From: Streptomyces sp. 2114.4 | Lineage (GTDB): Bacteria > Actinomycetota > Actinomycetes > Streptomycetales > Streptomycetaceae | NCBI RefSeq assembly: GCF_900187385.1 | Contig: NZ_FYEY01000001.1 | Coordinates: 4,154,001 to 4,218,000 of the forward strand | Length of the DNA: 64,000 nt | Direction of reading: 5' to 3' | Shown here: positions 8,102 to 17,075 of the stretch, one piece after another | Position numbering within the stretch: the stretch's first letter is position 1 | Layout: each line of letters opens with the position of its first letter | Made by a program: the position numbers and the translations under genes | Notes under the pieces: generated by a model | Databases searched by the model: none | Told to the model about the DNA's origin: nothing | What the model saw: the letters and a program-made list of their open reading frames with translations, nothing else

Positions 8102-9157
8102 GTGGCCGGGGCCACTACCGTCGATGACGTGACTGTGATCGTGACCGAAAGCCTGAGCAAGCGGTACCCGCGGGTGACCGCGTTGGACCGGCTCTCCCTT
8201 GACATCGCCCCCGGCGTAACGGGCCTGGTGGGCGCCAACGGTGCCGGCAAGTCCACCCTGATCAAGATCCTTCTCGGACTGGCCCCGGCCACCGAAGGGA
8301 CCGCGCACGTCCTCGGCCTGGACGTGACCAAGGACGGCGGCGCCATCCGTGAGCGGGTCGGCTATATGCCCGAGCACGACTGCCTGCCCCCGGACGTATC
8401 GGCCACCGAATTCGTCGTGCACATGGCCCGGATGTCCGGACTGCCGCCGGCCGCCGCCCGTGAGCGCACCGCGGACACCCTGCGCCACGTCGGTCTCTAC
8501 GAGGAGCGCTACCGCCCCATCGGCGGCTACTCCACAGGTATGAAGCAGCGGGTGAAACTGGCCCAGGCGCTGGTCCACGACCCACAGCTGGTGTTCCTCG
8601 ACGAGCCCACCAACGGCCTCGACCCGGCCGGGCGGGACGAGATGCTCGGTCTGATCCGGCGCGTGCACACCGACTTCGGGATCTCCGTCCTGGTGACCTC
8701 CCACCTCCTCGGTGAGCTGGAGCGGACCTGTGATCATGTCGTCGTCATCGACGGCGGCGCACTGCTGCGCTCCTCCTCGACGGATGAGTTCACACAGGTC
8801 ACGGCCTCGCTGGCGGTCGAGGTCACGGACACCGATGCCCATCCGGACGGCACCGCGGCGCTGCGCGCGGCCCTGGCCGCCGCCGGAGCCACCGTCACCA
8901 CCGGCGCTGCCGGTTCGGAAAGCCTCGCCTCGGCCGGGCACCTCCTGTACGTCGAGGCGGCCGGAGAGGAGACCTACGACCTGGTGCGGGACACCGTCGC
9001 CGGACTCGGGCTCGGCCTGATCCGGATGGAACAGCGCCGGCACCGGATCGCCGAGGTCTTCCGCGATGCGGACGCGGCGCACGACACCCCCGCCACCGAA
9101 GGCGCCCCGAGCGCCCCGTATGCCACCCAGGACGGAGGCGCCCACGATGTCGCCTGA
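8102..9157 (+). CDS. ABC transporter ATP-binding protein (pair 1)
   Basis: ABC ATPase energising an export-type ABC-2 system. Walker A GANGAGKST (about residues 44-52), a signature-like STGMKQRVKLAQAL, Walker B LVFLDEPTNG and the switch TSHLL are all visible. The extra C-terminal domain of over 100 residues is typical of ABC-2 exporters. The start is uncertain: GTG at 8102 has no clear ribosome site, and in-frame GTGs at 8129 or 8141 give an N-terminus closer to the usual one. The permease gene starts inside the end of this gene, so the two are coupled. The exported substrate is unknown. Confidence 0.92.
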   Translation: MAGATTVDDVTVIVTESLSKRYPRVTALDRLSLDIAPGVTGLVGANGAGKSTLIKILLGLAPATEGTAHVLGLDVTKDGGAIRERVGYMPEHDCLPPDVSATEFVVHMARMSGLPPAAARERTADTLRHVGLYEERYRPIGGYSTGMKQRVKLAQALVHDPQLVFLDEPTNGLDPAGRDEMLGLIRRVHTDFGISVLVTSHLLGELERTCDHVVVIDGGALLRSSSTDEFTQVTASLAVEVTDTDAHPDGTAALRAALAAAGATVTTGAAGSESLASAGHLLYVEAAGEETYDLVRDTVAGLGLGLIRMEQRRHRIAEVFRDADAAHDTPATEGAPSAPYATQDGGAHDVA

Positions 9158-10088
9158 GCCCACGACTTCCGCGCCCGCGACTTCCGCGCCCGTGACGTCC
9201 GCATCCGCCGCGCCGGGTGGCGCCTATATCCACAACATCGGCTACCGCCACTACGACGGTCCCCGTCTGGGCCGCGCCTACGCCCGGCGGTCGCTGTTCT
9301 CGCAGAGCCTGCGCGGTTCCTACGGTCTGGGCCGCTCGGCCAAGAGCAAGGTGCTGCCGATGCTGCTCTTCGCGGTGATGTGCCTACCCGCCGCGATCAT
9401 GGTCGCGGTGGCGGTGGTCACCAAGGCCGGCAGCCTCCCGGTCAGCTACTCCCGCTACGCCGTCTACCTCCAGGCCGTCATCGGCCTCTACCTGGCCTCC
9501 CAGGCCCCGCAGTCGGTCTCGCGTGACCTGCGCTTCAAGTCCATACCGCTGTACTTCTCCCGGCCCATCGAGCGCAGCGACTACGTGGCGTCGAAGTTCG
9601 CGGCGATGGCCGCCGCTCTGCTGATCCTCACCGGCGCCCCGCTGCTGGTCCTCTATGCCGGCGCGCTGCTGGCCGAGCTGGACTTCGCCGACCAGACCAA
9701 GGGGCTGGCACAAGGACTGGTCGCCGTGGTGCTGCTCTCCCTGCTGTTCGCCGGGATCGGCCTGGTCGTCTCCGCGGTCACACCCCGTCGTGGGTTCGGT
9801 GTCGCGGCCGTGATCGCCGTCCTCACCATTCCGTACGGTGCGGTGAGCGCCGTCCAGAACATCGCCTTCGCGCAGGGCAACGAGGCAGTCGTCGGCTGGC
9901 TGGGGCTGTTCTCCCCCATCACGCTGATCGACGGTGTGCAGTCGACCTTCCTCGGCGGCACCAGCTCCTTCCCCAACCACGTGGAGCCGTCGACCGGTGC
10001 CGGATTCGTCTATCTCCTCGTCACCCTGGCCGTCATCGTCGGCTGCTACGCCCTGCTGATGCGCCGCTACCGGAAGGCCGGCCTGTGA
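9147..10088 (+). CDS. ABC-2 type permease (pair 1)
   Basis: 313 residues from ATG at 9147, overlapping the ATPase stop by 11 bases. A Thr/Ser/Ala-rich cytosolic start precedes AYIHNIGYRHYDGPRLGR, then about six membrane segments (from residue 70 onward). There is one membrane-spanning protein per ATPase, so the transporter probably forms a homodimeric permease. A second ATPase/permease pair follows after 76 bases, and the four genes may be one operon. Confidence 0.88.
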   Translation: MSPEPTTSAPATSAPVTSASAAPGGAYIHNIGYRHYDGPRLGRAYARRSLFSQSLRGSYGLGRSAKSKVLPMLLFAVMCLPAAIMVAVAVVTKAGSLPVSYSRYAVYLQAVIGLYLASQAPQSVSRDLRFKSIPLYFSRPIERSDYVASKFAAMAAALLILTGAPLLVLYAGALLAELDFADQTKGLAQGLVAVVLLSLLFAGIGLVVSAVTPRRGFGVAAVIAVLTIPYGAVSAVQNIAFAQGNEAVVGWLGLFSPITLIDGVQSTFLGGTSSFPNHVEPSTGAGFVYLLVTLAVIVGCYALLMRRYRKAGL

Positions 10089-10164
10089 CCGCCCCTCGCC
10101 GCCGGCTCCCGGCGGCCGGCACCCCCGGCCCGACCACCACCCTCCTAAGGAATGGGCTGCGCCC

Positions 10165-11076
10165 ATGAGCACTCTCACCATCGACCACGTCTCGCGCTGG
10201 TTCGGCAACGTCGTCGCCGTCAACGACATCACGATGACCATCGGCCCCGGCGTGACCGGCCTGCTCGGCCCCAACGGCGCGGGCAAGTCCACGCTCATCA
10301 ACATGATGGGCGGCTTCCTCGCGCCCTCCAACGGCTCGGTCACCCTCGACGGGACCACGATCTGGCGCAACGCCGGTATCTACCGTCACATCGGCATCGT
10401 CCCGGAGCGCGAGGCGATGTACGACTTCCTGACGGGGCGCGAATTCGTCCTCGCCAACGCGGAGTTGCACGGACTCGGCCGGGCGGAGGCGGCCAGGGCG
10501 CTGGCCACCGTCGAGATGGAGTACGCCCAGGACCGCAAGATCTCGACGTACAGCAAGGGCATGCGGCAGCGCGTGAAGATGGCTTCCGCGCTGGTCCACG
10601 ACCCGTCCGTGCTGCTGCTCGACGAGCCGTTCAACGGCATGGACCCCCGCCAGCGGATGCAGCTGATGGAGCTGCTGCGGCAGATGGGCGACCAGGGCCG
10701 GACGGTCCTGTTCTCCTCGCACATCCTCGAAGAGGTCGAACAGCTCGCCTCCCACATCGAGGTGGTGGTGGCCGGACGGCACGCCGCGTCCGGTGACTTC
10801 CGCAAGATCCGCCGCCTGATGACGGACCGCCCGCATCGCTATCTGGTCCGGTCGGACAACGACCGGGCACTGGCCGGTGCGCTGATCGCCGACCCCTCGA
10901 CGGCCGGCATCGAGGTGGACCTCGCCGAAGGCGCGCTGCGCATCCAGGCGGTCGACTTCGGCCGCTTCACCGAACTCCTGCCGCGGGTCGCCCGCGACCA
11001 CGGCATCCGCCTGCTGACGGTCTCGCCCTCCGACGAGTCGCTGGAATCCGTCTTCTCCTACCTCGTAGCGGCCTGA
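10165..11076 (+). CDS. ABC transporter ATP-binding protein (pair 2)
   Basis: 303 residues. Walker A LGPNGAGKSTLI, signature-type STYSKGMRQRVKMASAL, Walker B LLLDEPFNGMDP and SSHILEEVEQ are present, so it should bind and hydrolyse ATP. It is clearly a paralogue of the ATPase 2 kb upstream, sharing the same layout. AAGGAATGG lies upstream of the ATG. The permease starts 23 bases after its stop. The C-terminal domain follows the ABC-2 exporter pattern. Confidence 0.93.
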   Translation: MSTLTIDHVSRWFGNVVAVNDITMTIGPGVTGLLGPNGAGKSTLINMMGGFLAPSNGSVTLDGTTIWRNAGIYRHIGIVPEREAMYDFLTGREFVLANAELHGLGRAEAARALATVEMEYAQDRKISTYSKGMRQRVKMASALVHDPSVLLLDEPFNGMDPRQRMQLMELLRQMGDQGRTVLFSSHILEEVEQLASHIEVVVAGRHAASGDFRKIRRLMTDRPHRYLVRSDNDRALAGALIADPSTAGIEVDLAEGALRIQAVDFGRFTELLPRVARDHGIRLLTVSPSDESLESVFSYLVAA

Positions 11077-11099
11077 GGCCCTGAAAGGAGCCCTGACGC

Positions 11100-11876
11100 A
11101 TGTCCACGACCACTCCGATGGCCCCCGCCGCGCCCCCCGGCGCGCCCAAGGCCGCGCTCTTCCACCCGACCGTCGCCCGGCTCACCTACCGCGCCCTGCT
11201 CGGCCGGCGCCGGGCCCTGGTCCTCTTCGTGCTGCCTGCCCTGCTGGTGGCGCTCTCGGTGGCCGTCCGGACGCTGACCGGCGCCGATGACTCCACCGCC
11301 GGAGGCATCCTGGGCACCTTCGCGCTGGGCACGATGGTGCCGCTGATCGGCGTCATCGCCGGTACGGGCGCGATCGGCCCGGAGATCGACGACGGCTCGG
11401 TGGTCTATCTCCTCGCCAAGCCGGTGTCCCGGCCGACGATCATCTTCACCAAACTCCTGGTCGCGATAGGCGTGACGGTCGCCTTCTCCGCCCTCCCCGT
11501 GCTGCTCGCCGGCTTCCTCCTCAACGGCAACAGCCAGCAGATGGCCGTGGGATTCGCCGTGGCGGCAGCCGTCGCGTCGGTCGCCTACAGCGCCCTCTTC
11601 CTCTTCTTCGGCACGATCAGCCGGCACGCCGTCGTGTTCGGCCTGGTCTACGCCCTGGTCTGGGAGTCGCTGGTCGGCACCCTCATCCCGGGCGCGAAGA
11701 CGCTCAGCGTCCAGCAGTGGGCGCTGGCGGTCGGCCAGAAGGCAGCCGCGGAAGGAGCGATCGCCTCTGACGTCCAACTCCCCGTCGCCATCAGCCTGCT
11801 GGTGGCCCTCACGGTCGCTGCCACCTGGTATGCCGCCCGCCGCCTGAAGGCGCTCACCCTGTCCGGCGAGGAGTGA
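11100..11876 (+). CDS. ABC-2 type permease (pair 2)
   Basis: 258 residues with about six membrane helices. An Ala/Pro-rich N-terminus leads to LTYRALLGRRRALVLFVLPALLV, and the motif IGPEIDDGSVVYLLAKPVSRPTI is the conserved cytosolic stretch before the third helix in ABC-2 permeases. It follows its ATPase after 23 bases with GAAAGGAGCC as ribosome site. Substrate unknown. Confidence 0.9.
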   Translation: MSTTTPMAPAAPPGAPKAALFHPTVARLTYRALLGRRRALVLFVLPALLVALSVAVRTLTGADDSTAGGILGTFALGTMVPLIGVIAGTGAIGPEIDDGSVVYLLAKPVSRPTIIFTKLLVAIGVTVAFSALPVLLAGFLLNGNSQQMAVGFAVAAAVASVAYSALFLFFGTISRHAVVFGLVYALVWESLVGTLIPGAKTLSVQQWALAVGQKAAAEGAIASDVQLPVAISLLVALTVAATWYAARRLKALTLSGEE

Positions 11877-12019
11877 CGAGGCGAAACGAGGAGTGAGGAA
11901 CGAGGAGTAACGACGTCCGGGCGCGGCGCGGGGGGAGGGCCTACGCGCGCGGCGGGGACTGTGGACGCGGCGGGGAGTCCCGGGGGGCACGGCGGGGACC
12001 GCAGGCGCGGGAATGCCTC

Positions 12020-12883
12020 CTAAGCCCCGCCCCCGCCACTGCCCCCGCCGCTGCCCCCGCCACTGCCTCCACCCGCGCCACTCCCGGCGCGTGCCTGCCG
12101 GCCGTTGAACTCCCGGACGTTGCGCAGATGTTCCCGGTAGTCGGCGGTGAAGCGGGTGTCGCCCGGTTTGACGGTGACGAAGTAGAGCCAGTCGCCGGCG
12201 GGCGGCGCGCCGGCCGCCTTCAGCGCGTCCGCCCCGGGATTGTCGATCGGTGTCGGCGGCAGGCCCTGGTACCGGTAGGTGTTGTACGGGTTCTTGGTCC
12301 TGGTGTCGGCGTGGCTGGTGTGCAGGGTGCTGCGGGCCAGCGCGTAGTTGATCGTCGAATCCATCTGCAGCGGCATGTGGTGCGCAAGCCGGTTGTCGAT
12401 GACCCGGGCGACCTTGCCCATATCGGCCGGCCGGTCGGCCTCGGCCTGCACGATGCTGGCGATGACGACCGTCCGGTAGGAGGCGATGCCGTCGGTGGCG
12501 AGCCGCTGCTTGGCGGTTTTGACCATGTAGCCGAGCAGCGACGCCGGAGTGGTGTCCGAGTCGAGGGGATAGGTCGCCGGGAAGAGGTAGCCCTCGGGGT
12601 TGCCCTTCGCCTCGGCCGGCAGGTCCAGATGCGCGCTCTCGGCGGCCTTCGCGGTGGACCCGGCCGGACGGTGCAGGGCCTTGTCGGCGGCCGCGTAGAC
12701 CTGCGAGACCCGCTGCCCCTCCGGGACGGTCAGCGTCTGCCCGGGCCGCAGCCCCCGCAGCAGCCGCGGCAGCAGCAGAACGGCAAGGACGACCAGCACA
12801 CACAGCACCGCTACGAGGACGAGCCGGCCGGTGCGGGAGATCCGCGGTCCTGACCGGCGAACGGTGCGCTCCACATCGCTCAT
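12020..12883 (-). CDS. mltG: MltG/YceG-like endolytic transglycosylase, short form
   Basis: 287 residues. MltG cuts nascent glycan strands in the membrane and so ends peptidoglycan polymerisation. A single membrane helix (residues 20-40) is followed by a LysM-like part (LTVPEGQRVSQV) and the catalytic domain, with EGYLFPATY and IASIVQAEA (probable catalytic Glu148), then GLPPTPIDNPG. It is shorter than typical Streptomyces MltG proteins, which have long cytosolic N-termini, so it may be a second paralogue. The tail is a Gly/Ser repeat encoded by a 12-base tandem repeat. It converges with the ABC cluster. Confidence 0.88.
   Translation of the reverse strand: MSDVERTVRRSGPRISRTGRLVLVAVLCVLVVLAVLLLPRLLRGLRPGQTLTVPEGQRVSQVYAAADKALHRPAGSTAKAAESAHLDLPAEAKGNPEGYLFPATYPLDSDTTPASLLGYMVKTAKQRLATDGIASYRTVVIASIVQAEADRPADMGKVARVIDNRLAHHMPLQMDSTINYALARSTLHTSHADTRTKNPYNTYRYQGLPPTPIDNPGADALKAAGAPPAGDWLYFVTVKPGDTRFTADYREHLRNVREFNGRQARAGSGAGGGSGGGSGGGSGGGGA
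12022..12093. repeat. 12-base repeats encoding a Gly-Ser tail
   Basis: Repeated 12-base units of the form GCCACTGCCCCC / GCCGCTGCCCCC encode GGGS-type repeats at the C-terminus of the MltG-like protein. They keep the frame and probably change length between strains. Confidence 0.75.
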
Positions 12884-13073
12884 GGGGGCACGGTAGGCGA
12901 GACCGAAGGGGCGCGTGGCGGCTGCTCCCCGGATCTCCGCCGACGGCGGAGATCATTCACCGGCTCGCCATCCACCGGCCACACCCCGGCCGGTAACGGG
13001 ACGAGGTCCGGGCCGCCGCACCAACCCGACGGGCGGGCGGCCCTGCTCCCGTTCCCTCCCCGCCTCGCCCTCC

Positions 13074-14360
13074 TCACCGGACGGCCGGTGCTCCGATCCG
13101 CTGGTCCCGGCCCGCACCCATGCCCACCAGGGCCAGTCCGGCGCAGACGCCGATCAGCAGCACGAGGGGGACGGTCCAGCCGTGGGTGGCCTGGTGGACG
13201 GCCCCCAGGACGAGGGGGCCGGCGGCCGCCAGAAGGTACCCGCCGGTCTGGGCCATACCGGAGAGGCGGGCAGCGGTGTGGGCATCACCCGAGCGCAGCA
13301 CCATCATCGTCAGGGCCAGGCCCAGCGCACCGCCCTGTCCCACGCCGAGAAACGCCGCCCACAGCCAGGCGCCCGCCACCGGTGCCAGCAGCAGTCCGCC
13401 GATACCGCAGGCCATCAGCGCGGACACGGCCACTGCCAGCAGCCGCTGACGCCGCATCCGTCCCGCGAGCATCGGCACGATGAATGAACCGACCATCTGC
13501 AGCAGCGTGCTGAAGGCGAAGACCAGGCCCGCTTCGCCCTTGCCCATGCCGTGGTCGGTGAAGATCGTCGGCATCCAGGCGATGGACACGTACGCGATCA
13601 GCGACTGCGAGCCCATGAAGAGCGTGACCTGCCAGGCCAGCGAGGAACGGCTCAGCTTCGGCCCGTCCTCGCCGACGTGCAGAGGCGTGGCCGCGGCCGC
13701 GCCATGACGGGTGCCGCGCCGGGCCATGAGCGTCTGCGGAACCCAGACGACCGCGGCGACGGCGGCCGGCAGCGACCAGGAGACCAGCGCGCCCTGCCAG
13801 GTGCCGAGCGCGCTCTCCAGCGGGACCGCGGAGGCGGCCGAGACGGTCGCGCCCAAAATCATCGCGGTCGAGTACAGCGCCGTCATCCCCGCGGCCCGTT
13901 CCGGGAAGTCCCGCTTGATCAGGCCCGGCATCAGCACATTCAGCAGGGCTATGGAAGTACCGACCACGGCGCACCCGGCGAACAGCGCGACCACCGGCGG
14001 GGCGATCCGCAGCACGATGCCGCCGCACAGGGCGACCAGTGCCCCGCACAGCGCCGCCTCCGTGCCCCAGCGGCGTGCCAGCTTCGGCGCCACGATCGAC
14101 CCGAGGCCCATGAAGATCAGCGGGATGGTCGTCACCAGGCTGCTGGCCGTCGCGGTCAGCCGGAAGTGCCGGCCGATCTCGCCGAGCAACGGCGAGACCC
14201 CGGCCAGCGCCGCCCGCATATTGACCGCGGCAAGAACGATTCCGGCCATGATCAGGGCCGGGTGGGCCCGTAGACGCCGGCGGGCCGCAGCGACCGGCGG
14301 TGCCGCGACCAGATCCTCCTCAGCGTCGATCAAGGTTGCTTCGGACCTGGGCCCTGCCAT
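13074..14360 (-). CDS. MFS transporter, CynX/NimT type
   Basis: 428 residues from ATG at 14360. About twelve membrane helices; the first region HPALIMAGIVLAAVNMRAALAGVSPLLGEI is characteristic of the cyanate/nitroimidazole (CynX/NimT) branch of the major facilitator superfamily. The larger frame upstream covers a purine-rich spacer and is not used. It lies 151 bases downstream of a GntR regulator on the same strand, which probably controls it. Substrate unknown; small anions or drugs are possible. Confidence 0.9.
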   Translation of the reverse strand: MAGPRSEATLIDAEEDLVAAPPVAAARRRLRAHPALIMAGIVLAAVNMRAALAGVSPLLGEIGRHFRLTATASSLVTTIPLIFMGLGSIVAPKLARRWGTEAALCGALVALCGGIVLRIAPPVVALFAGCAVVGTSIALLNVLMPGLIKRDFPERAAGMTALYSTAMILGATVSAASAVPLESALGTWQGALVSWSLPAAVAAVVWVPQTLMARRGTRHGAAAATPLHVGEDGPKLSRSSLAWQVTLFMGSQSLIAYVSIAWMPTIFTDHGMGKGEAGLVFAFSTLLQMVGSFIVPMLAGRMRRQRLLAVAVSALMACGIGGLLLAPVAGAWLWAAFLGVGQGGALGLALTMMVLRSGDAHTAARLSGMAQTGGYLLAAAGPLVLGAVHQATHGWTVPLVLLIGVCAGLALVGMGAGRDQRIGAPAVR

Positions 14361-14390
14361 ACGTGCGTACCTCGCCAAGGGTGGTGTGCG

Positions 14391-14478
14391 TTCGGGGAAG
14401 GGAGAAGAGAGAGAAGAGACGAGAGAGAACAGGAAAAAGGGACAAGAGGAAGCGGGAGAGGAGAAGAGAACTGAAGGC
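14391..14478. repeat. polypurine tract
   Basis: About 88 bases almost wholly A and G on the plus strand, with GAGA and GAAGAG runs, between the GntR and MFS genes. This is unusual for a Streptomyces intergenic region. No gene is visible in it. It could form a triplex or slow RNA polymerase; the function is unknown. Confidence 0.7.
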
Positions 14479-14511
14479 GGCAATCGGCATAGCGCCACGT
14501 GAGCGAGGGCG

Positions 14512-15222
14512 TCAGCGGCCGGCCAGCAGGTTCTCCAGGGCCTGCTTCGGCTTCTCCAGCACTTCGCGGATGGCCTGCTGAGCCGCCTCCGGGTCGCCCG
14601 CCGCGATCGCGTCCAGGACCGCGACATGATCGCCGTGCACGATCTTCGGCATCGCCCGGTCGCCGAGATAGTTGACCAGCGACTCCCGTACCGAGCTGCT
14701 GAACCAGCCGTAGGTCGCCGTCAGCGCGGTGTTGTGCGCGGCCTCGACGACGGCCTTGTGGAAGGCGATGTCGTGATCGGCGTAGAGCTCCAGGCTGTCG
14801 GCATCGGGGTGTCCCTCCGCGTCCGCCAGTTCGGCCTGAGCGTCCAGGGCCGCTCGCATCCGCTCCAGATCGGCGGGCAGATGGCGGAGCGCGGCCAGCC
14901 GGGCCGCTTCCGCCTCCAGAGCGATGCGCAGCTCCAGTACGTCGCGGATTCCGGCGCGCTGGACGCCGCGCATGACGTCGCCCGGGTCAGCGGTGGAGAC
15001 GACGAAGGTGCCTTCGCCCTGCCGTGAGCGCAGCATCCCGGCGTGTACGAGTACCCGTACCGCCTCACGAACGGTGTTACGGCCGACCTGGAGCTGTTCG
15101 GCGAGCGCATGCTCGGTGGGGATCCGCGTCCCCACCTGCCACTCCCCGGCCGTCAGCTGGGACCGCAGGGTGTCGACGACGGTGTCCACGAGAGATTGTC
15201 GTCCCGCTGCCTGCAGTGCCAT
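14512..15222 (-). CDS. GntR/FadR-family transcriptional regulator
   Basis: 236 residues. The N-terminal winged helix reads SLVDTVVDTLRSQLTAGEWQ, then RIPTEHALAEQLQVGRNTVREAVRVLVHAGMLRSRQGEGTFVV. The C-terminal FCD domain has the metal/ligand pattern ELRIALEAEAARLAA, DHDIAFHKAVVEAAHN and HVAVLDAI. FadR-type regulators respond to small carboxylates or sugars acids. The likely target is the MFS gene immediately downstream, and perhaps the LysA-like gene upstream. Its own promoter region holds short GATCC repeats. Confidence 0.92.
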   Translation of the reverse strand: MALQAAGRQSLVDTVVDTLRSQLTAGEWQVGTRIPTEHALAEQLQVGRNTVREAVRVLVHAGMLRSRQGEGTFVVSTADPGDVMRGVQRAGIRDVLELRIALEAEAARLAALRHLPADLERMRAALDAQAELADAEGHPDADSLELYADHDIAFHKAVVEAAHNTALTATYGWFSSSVRESLVNYLGDRAMPKIVHGDHVAVLDAIAAGDPEAAQQAIREVLEKPKQALENLLAGR

Positions 15223-15225
15223 GCC

Positions 15226-15247
15226 TGATCCGATCCGATCCGATCCG
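15226..15247. repeat. GATCC short tandem repeat
   Basis: TGATCCGATCCGATCCGATCC lies directly in front of the GntR start: a 5-base unit repeated four times. It sits where the untranslated leader would be, so length changes could alter expression. No known regulatory motif is recognised. Confidence 0.6.
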
Positions 15248-15386
15248 GTCTCGTCCGGGGCTGGTCAGATCTGAGTCTGCTCTGCCCCGAGTCTGATCTG
15301 ACGCGCGCTCTTGCCCGGTCATCCTACAAATGATGCATTCACCATACACGGAGGCGAGGGGCGTGAGGCAGGACGAGGGAAATAAG

Positions 15387-15458
15387 GGTAGCGAGGGCAG
15401 CAAGGGCAGCGAGGGAAGCGAGAGAAGCAAGGGCAGCCAGGGCAGCGAGGGAAACGAA
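15387..15458. repeat. 9-base tandem repeat (GGCAGCRAG), about eight units
   Basis: Eight consecutive 9-base units such as GGCAGCGAG, GGCAGCAAG and GGAAGCGAG fill the 308-base spacer between the LysA-like gene and the GntR gene. The strand is almost all purine plus C. No convincing gene covers it. Upstream of the GntR start, ACAAATGATGCATTC (about 15326-15340) is AT-rich and may be promoter or operator sequence. Confidence 0.75.
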
Positions 15459-15530
15459 GAGCGCGTCGGCCAGGAGGGCCCGCCGGTCGCCCGCGGGAGG
15501 CGGGGATGCGGTGCGGCGGGCCCTCCGGCG

Positions 15531-17060
15531 TCACAGTCCGATGTCCCGCTCCTGGATGTCCGCGAGGGATTCGCGCCGTACAAGAAGGCGGGCGTGCCCC
15601 TCGGCGACGGCGATGACCGGTGGCCGGCCGACGAGGTTGTAGCCGGAGGCCATCGAGAGGTGGTACGCACCGGCGACGGGTACGGCGAGCAGATCGCCGG
15701 GGCGGATGTCGCCGGGCAGCCGGGCATCGGCGGCGAGCACATCGCCGGCCTCGCAGTGCCGTCCGACCACGGTGACCGGTTCCGGGGCGGCGGTCGTGCG
15801 GCGGCCGATCAGCCGTGGCGCATAGCGCACCCCGTACAGCGCGGGCCGCGGGTTGTCGCTCATCCCGCCGTCCACCGCCACGAAGGTGTGCGCACCGGTG
15901 CGTTTGACGGACAGCACCCGGTAGAGGACGACACCGGCCGGGCCCGCGATGGCGCGGCCGGGTTCGATGGCGAGCCGTGGCACCGGCAGCCCGGCCGCCG
16001 CGCAGCCACCGGCCAGTTCGGCGCGGAGCCGGTCGCCGAGGGAGGCGAGGTCGAGCGTGGGCTCGCCGGGCCGGTAGGCGACGCCGTGGCCGCCCCCGAG
16101 ATCCAGCTCGGGCAGGGTGATGCCGTGCTGCTCCTGAATCCGGGCCAGCAGGCCGATCAGCCGGCGCACGGCCGAGAGATAGGGCTTGACGGTGGTGATC
16201 TGCGATCCCAAGTGGCAGTGCAGGCCGACCAGTTCGAGCCGTTGCTGGCTGAGGACGCGTGTGATGGCGTGCTGTGCGGATCCGTCGGCGAGCGACAGCC
16301 CGAACTTCTGGTCGTCGGTCCCGGTACGGATCTTGGCGTGGCCGCCGGCGGCGACGCCCGGCACGACCCGGATCAGCACCTTCTGCCGGCTGCCCGCGGG
16401 GACCGCGGCGGCCAGCCGGGCGATCTCCGAGGTGCTGTCGATGACGATCCGGCCGACGCCGAGCCGCAGCGCCGCCCGCAGGTCGGCTGGGCTCTTGGCG
16501 TTGCCGTGCAGCACGATCCGCGCGGGCGGAAACCCACTGGTGACGGCCAACTCCAGCTCACCGGCGGAGCAGACGTCCAGGCCGAGCCCTTCCTCCCGCA
16601 CCCAGTGGACCATGGCGCGGCACAGGAACGCCTTGGCGGCGTAGAAGACATCGGCGTCCGGGAAGGCCCGGAGGTAGGCCCGGCAGCGGTGGCGCACCTC
16701 GGCTTCGTCCAGGACGTAGGCGGGGGTGCCGAAGCGGTCGGCGATCTCGGTGAGGGGGACGCCGCCCACCGCGAGGTCGTCGTGGCCGAGCGGCGCGGCG
16801 GACCCGGGCCAGATGGACAGTGGCCCGGCGGCGGACGGCGGCTTCCCGGCGGACGGCAGTTCCTCGGCGGCGGGCAACGGCCCTTCGGCGGACGGCGGTT
16901 CGTCGGTGGGCAACGGAGGGTCGGCGGACGGCAGTTCCTCGGGGGACTGCAGCTGGTGGGCGGCCGGTGGCCCGCCCGCCACGGTGGCGGTGGCCGGCGG
17001 CGGAGCGCCGGTCCGGCGCGTGGTGCGGCGAGGGGGCTGGGGCAGTGTGCGGTGGCTCAT
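15531..17060 (-). CDS. diaminopimelate decarboxylase-like PLP enzyme
   Basis: 509 residues. Fold-type III PLP decarboxylase of the LysA group: YAAKAFL carries the PLP Lys, followed by CHLGSQI, GGGHGV for phosphate binding, EPGRAI, and HCEAGDVL with the catalytic Cys. A LysA makes lysine from meso-diaminopimelate. The first 90 residues are a Pro/Ser/Ala-rich extension with repeats like PPSAEGPLPAAEELPSA, unlike housekeeping LysA, so this is probably a paralogue acting on another amino acid or in secondary metabolism. A SAV_915-type gene ends 15 bases upstream on the same strand, and GntR follows downstream. Confidence 0.85.
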   Translation of the reverse strand: MSHRTLPQPPRRTTRRTGAPPPATATVAGGPPAAHQLQSPEELPSADPPLPTDEPPSAEGPLPAAEELPSAGKPPSAAGPLSIWPGSAAPLGHDDLAVGGVPLTEIADRFGTPAYVLDEAEVRHRCRAYLRAFPDADVFYAAKAFLCRAMVHWVREEGLGLDVCSAGELELAVTSGFPPARIVLHGNAKSPADLRAALRLGVGRIVIDSTSEIARLAAAVPAGSRQKVLIRVVPGVAAGGHAKIRTGTDDQKFGLSLADGSAQHAITRVLSQQRLELVGLHCHLGSQITTVKPYLSAVRRLIGLLARIQEQHGITLPELDLGGGHGVAYRPGEPTLDLASLGDRLRAELAGGCAAAGLPVPRLAIEPGRAIAGPAGVVLYRVLSVKRTGAHTFVAVDGGMSDNPRPALYGVRYAPRLIGRRTTAAPEPVTVVGRHCEAGDVLAADARLPGDIRPGDLLAVPVAGAYHLSMASGYNLVGRPPVIAVAEGHARLLVRRESLADIQERDIGL

Positions 17061-17075
17061 GGCAGTGGCTCTCCC

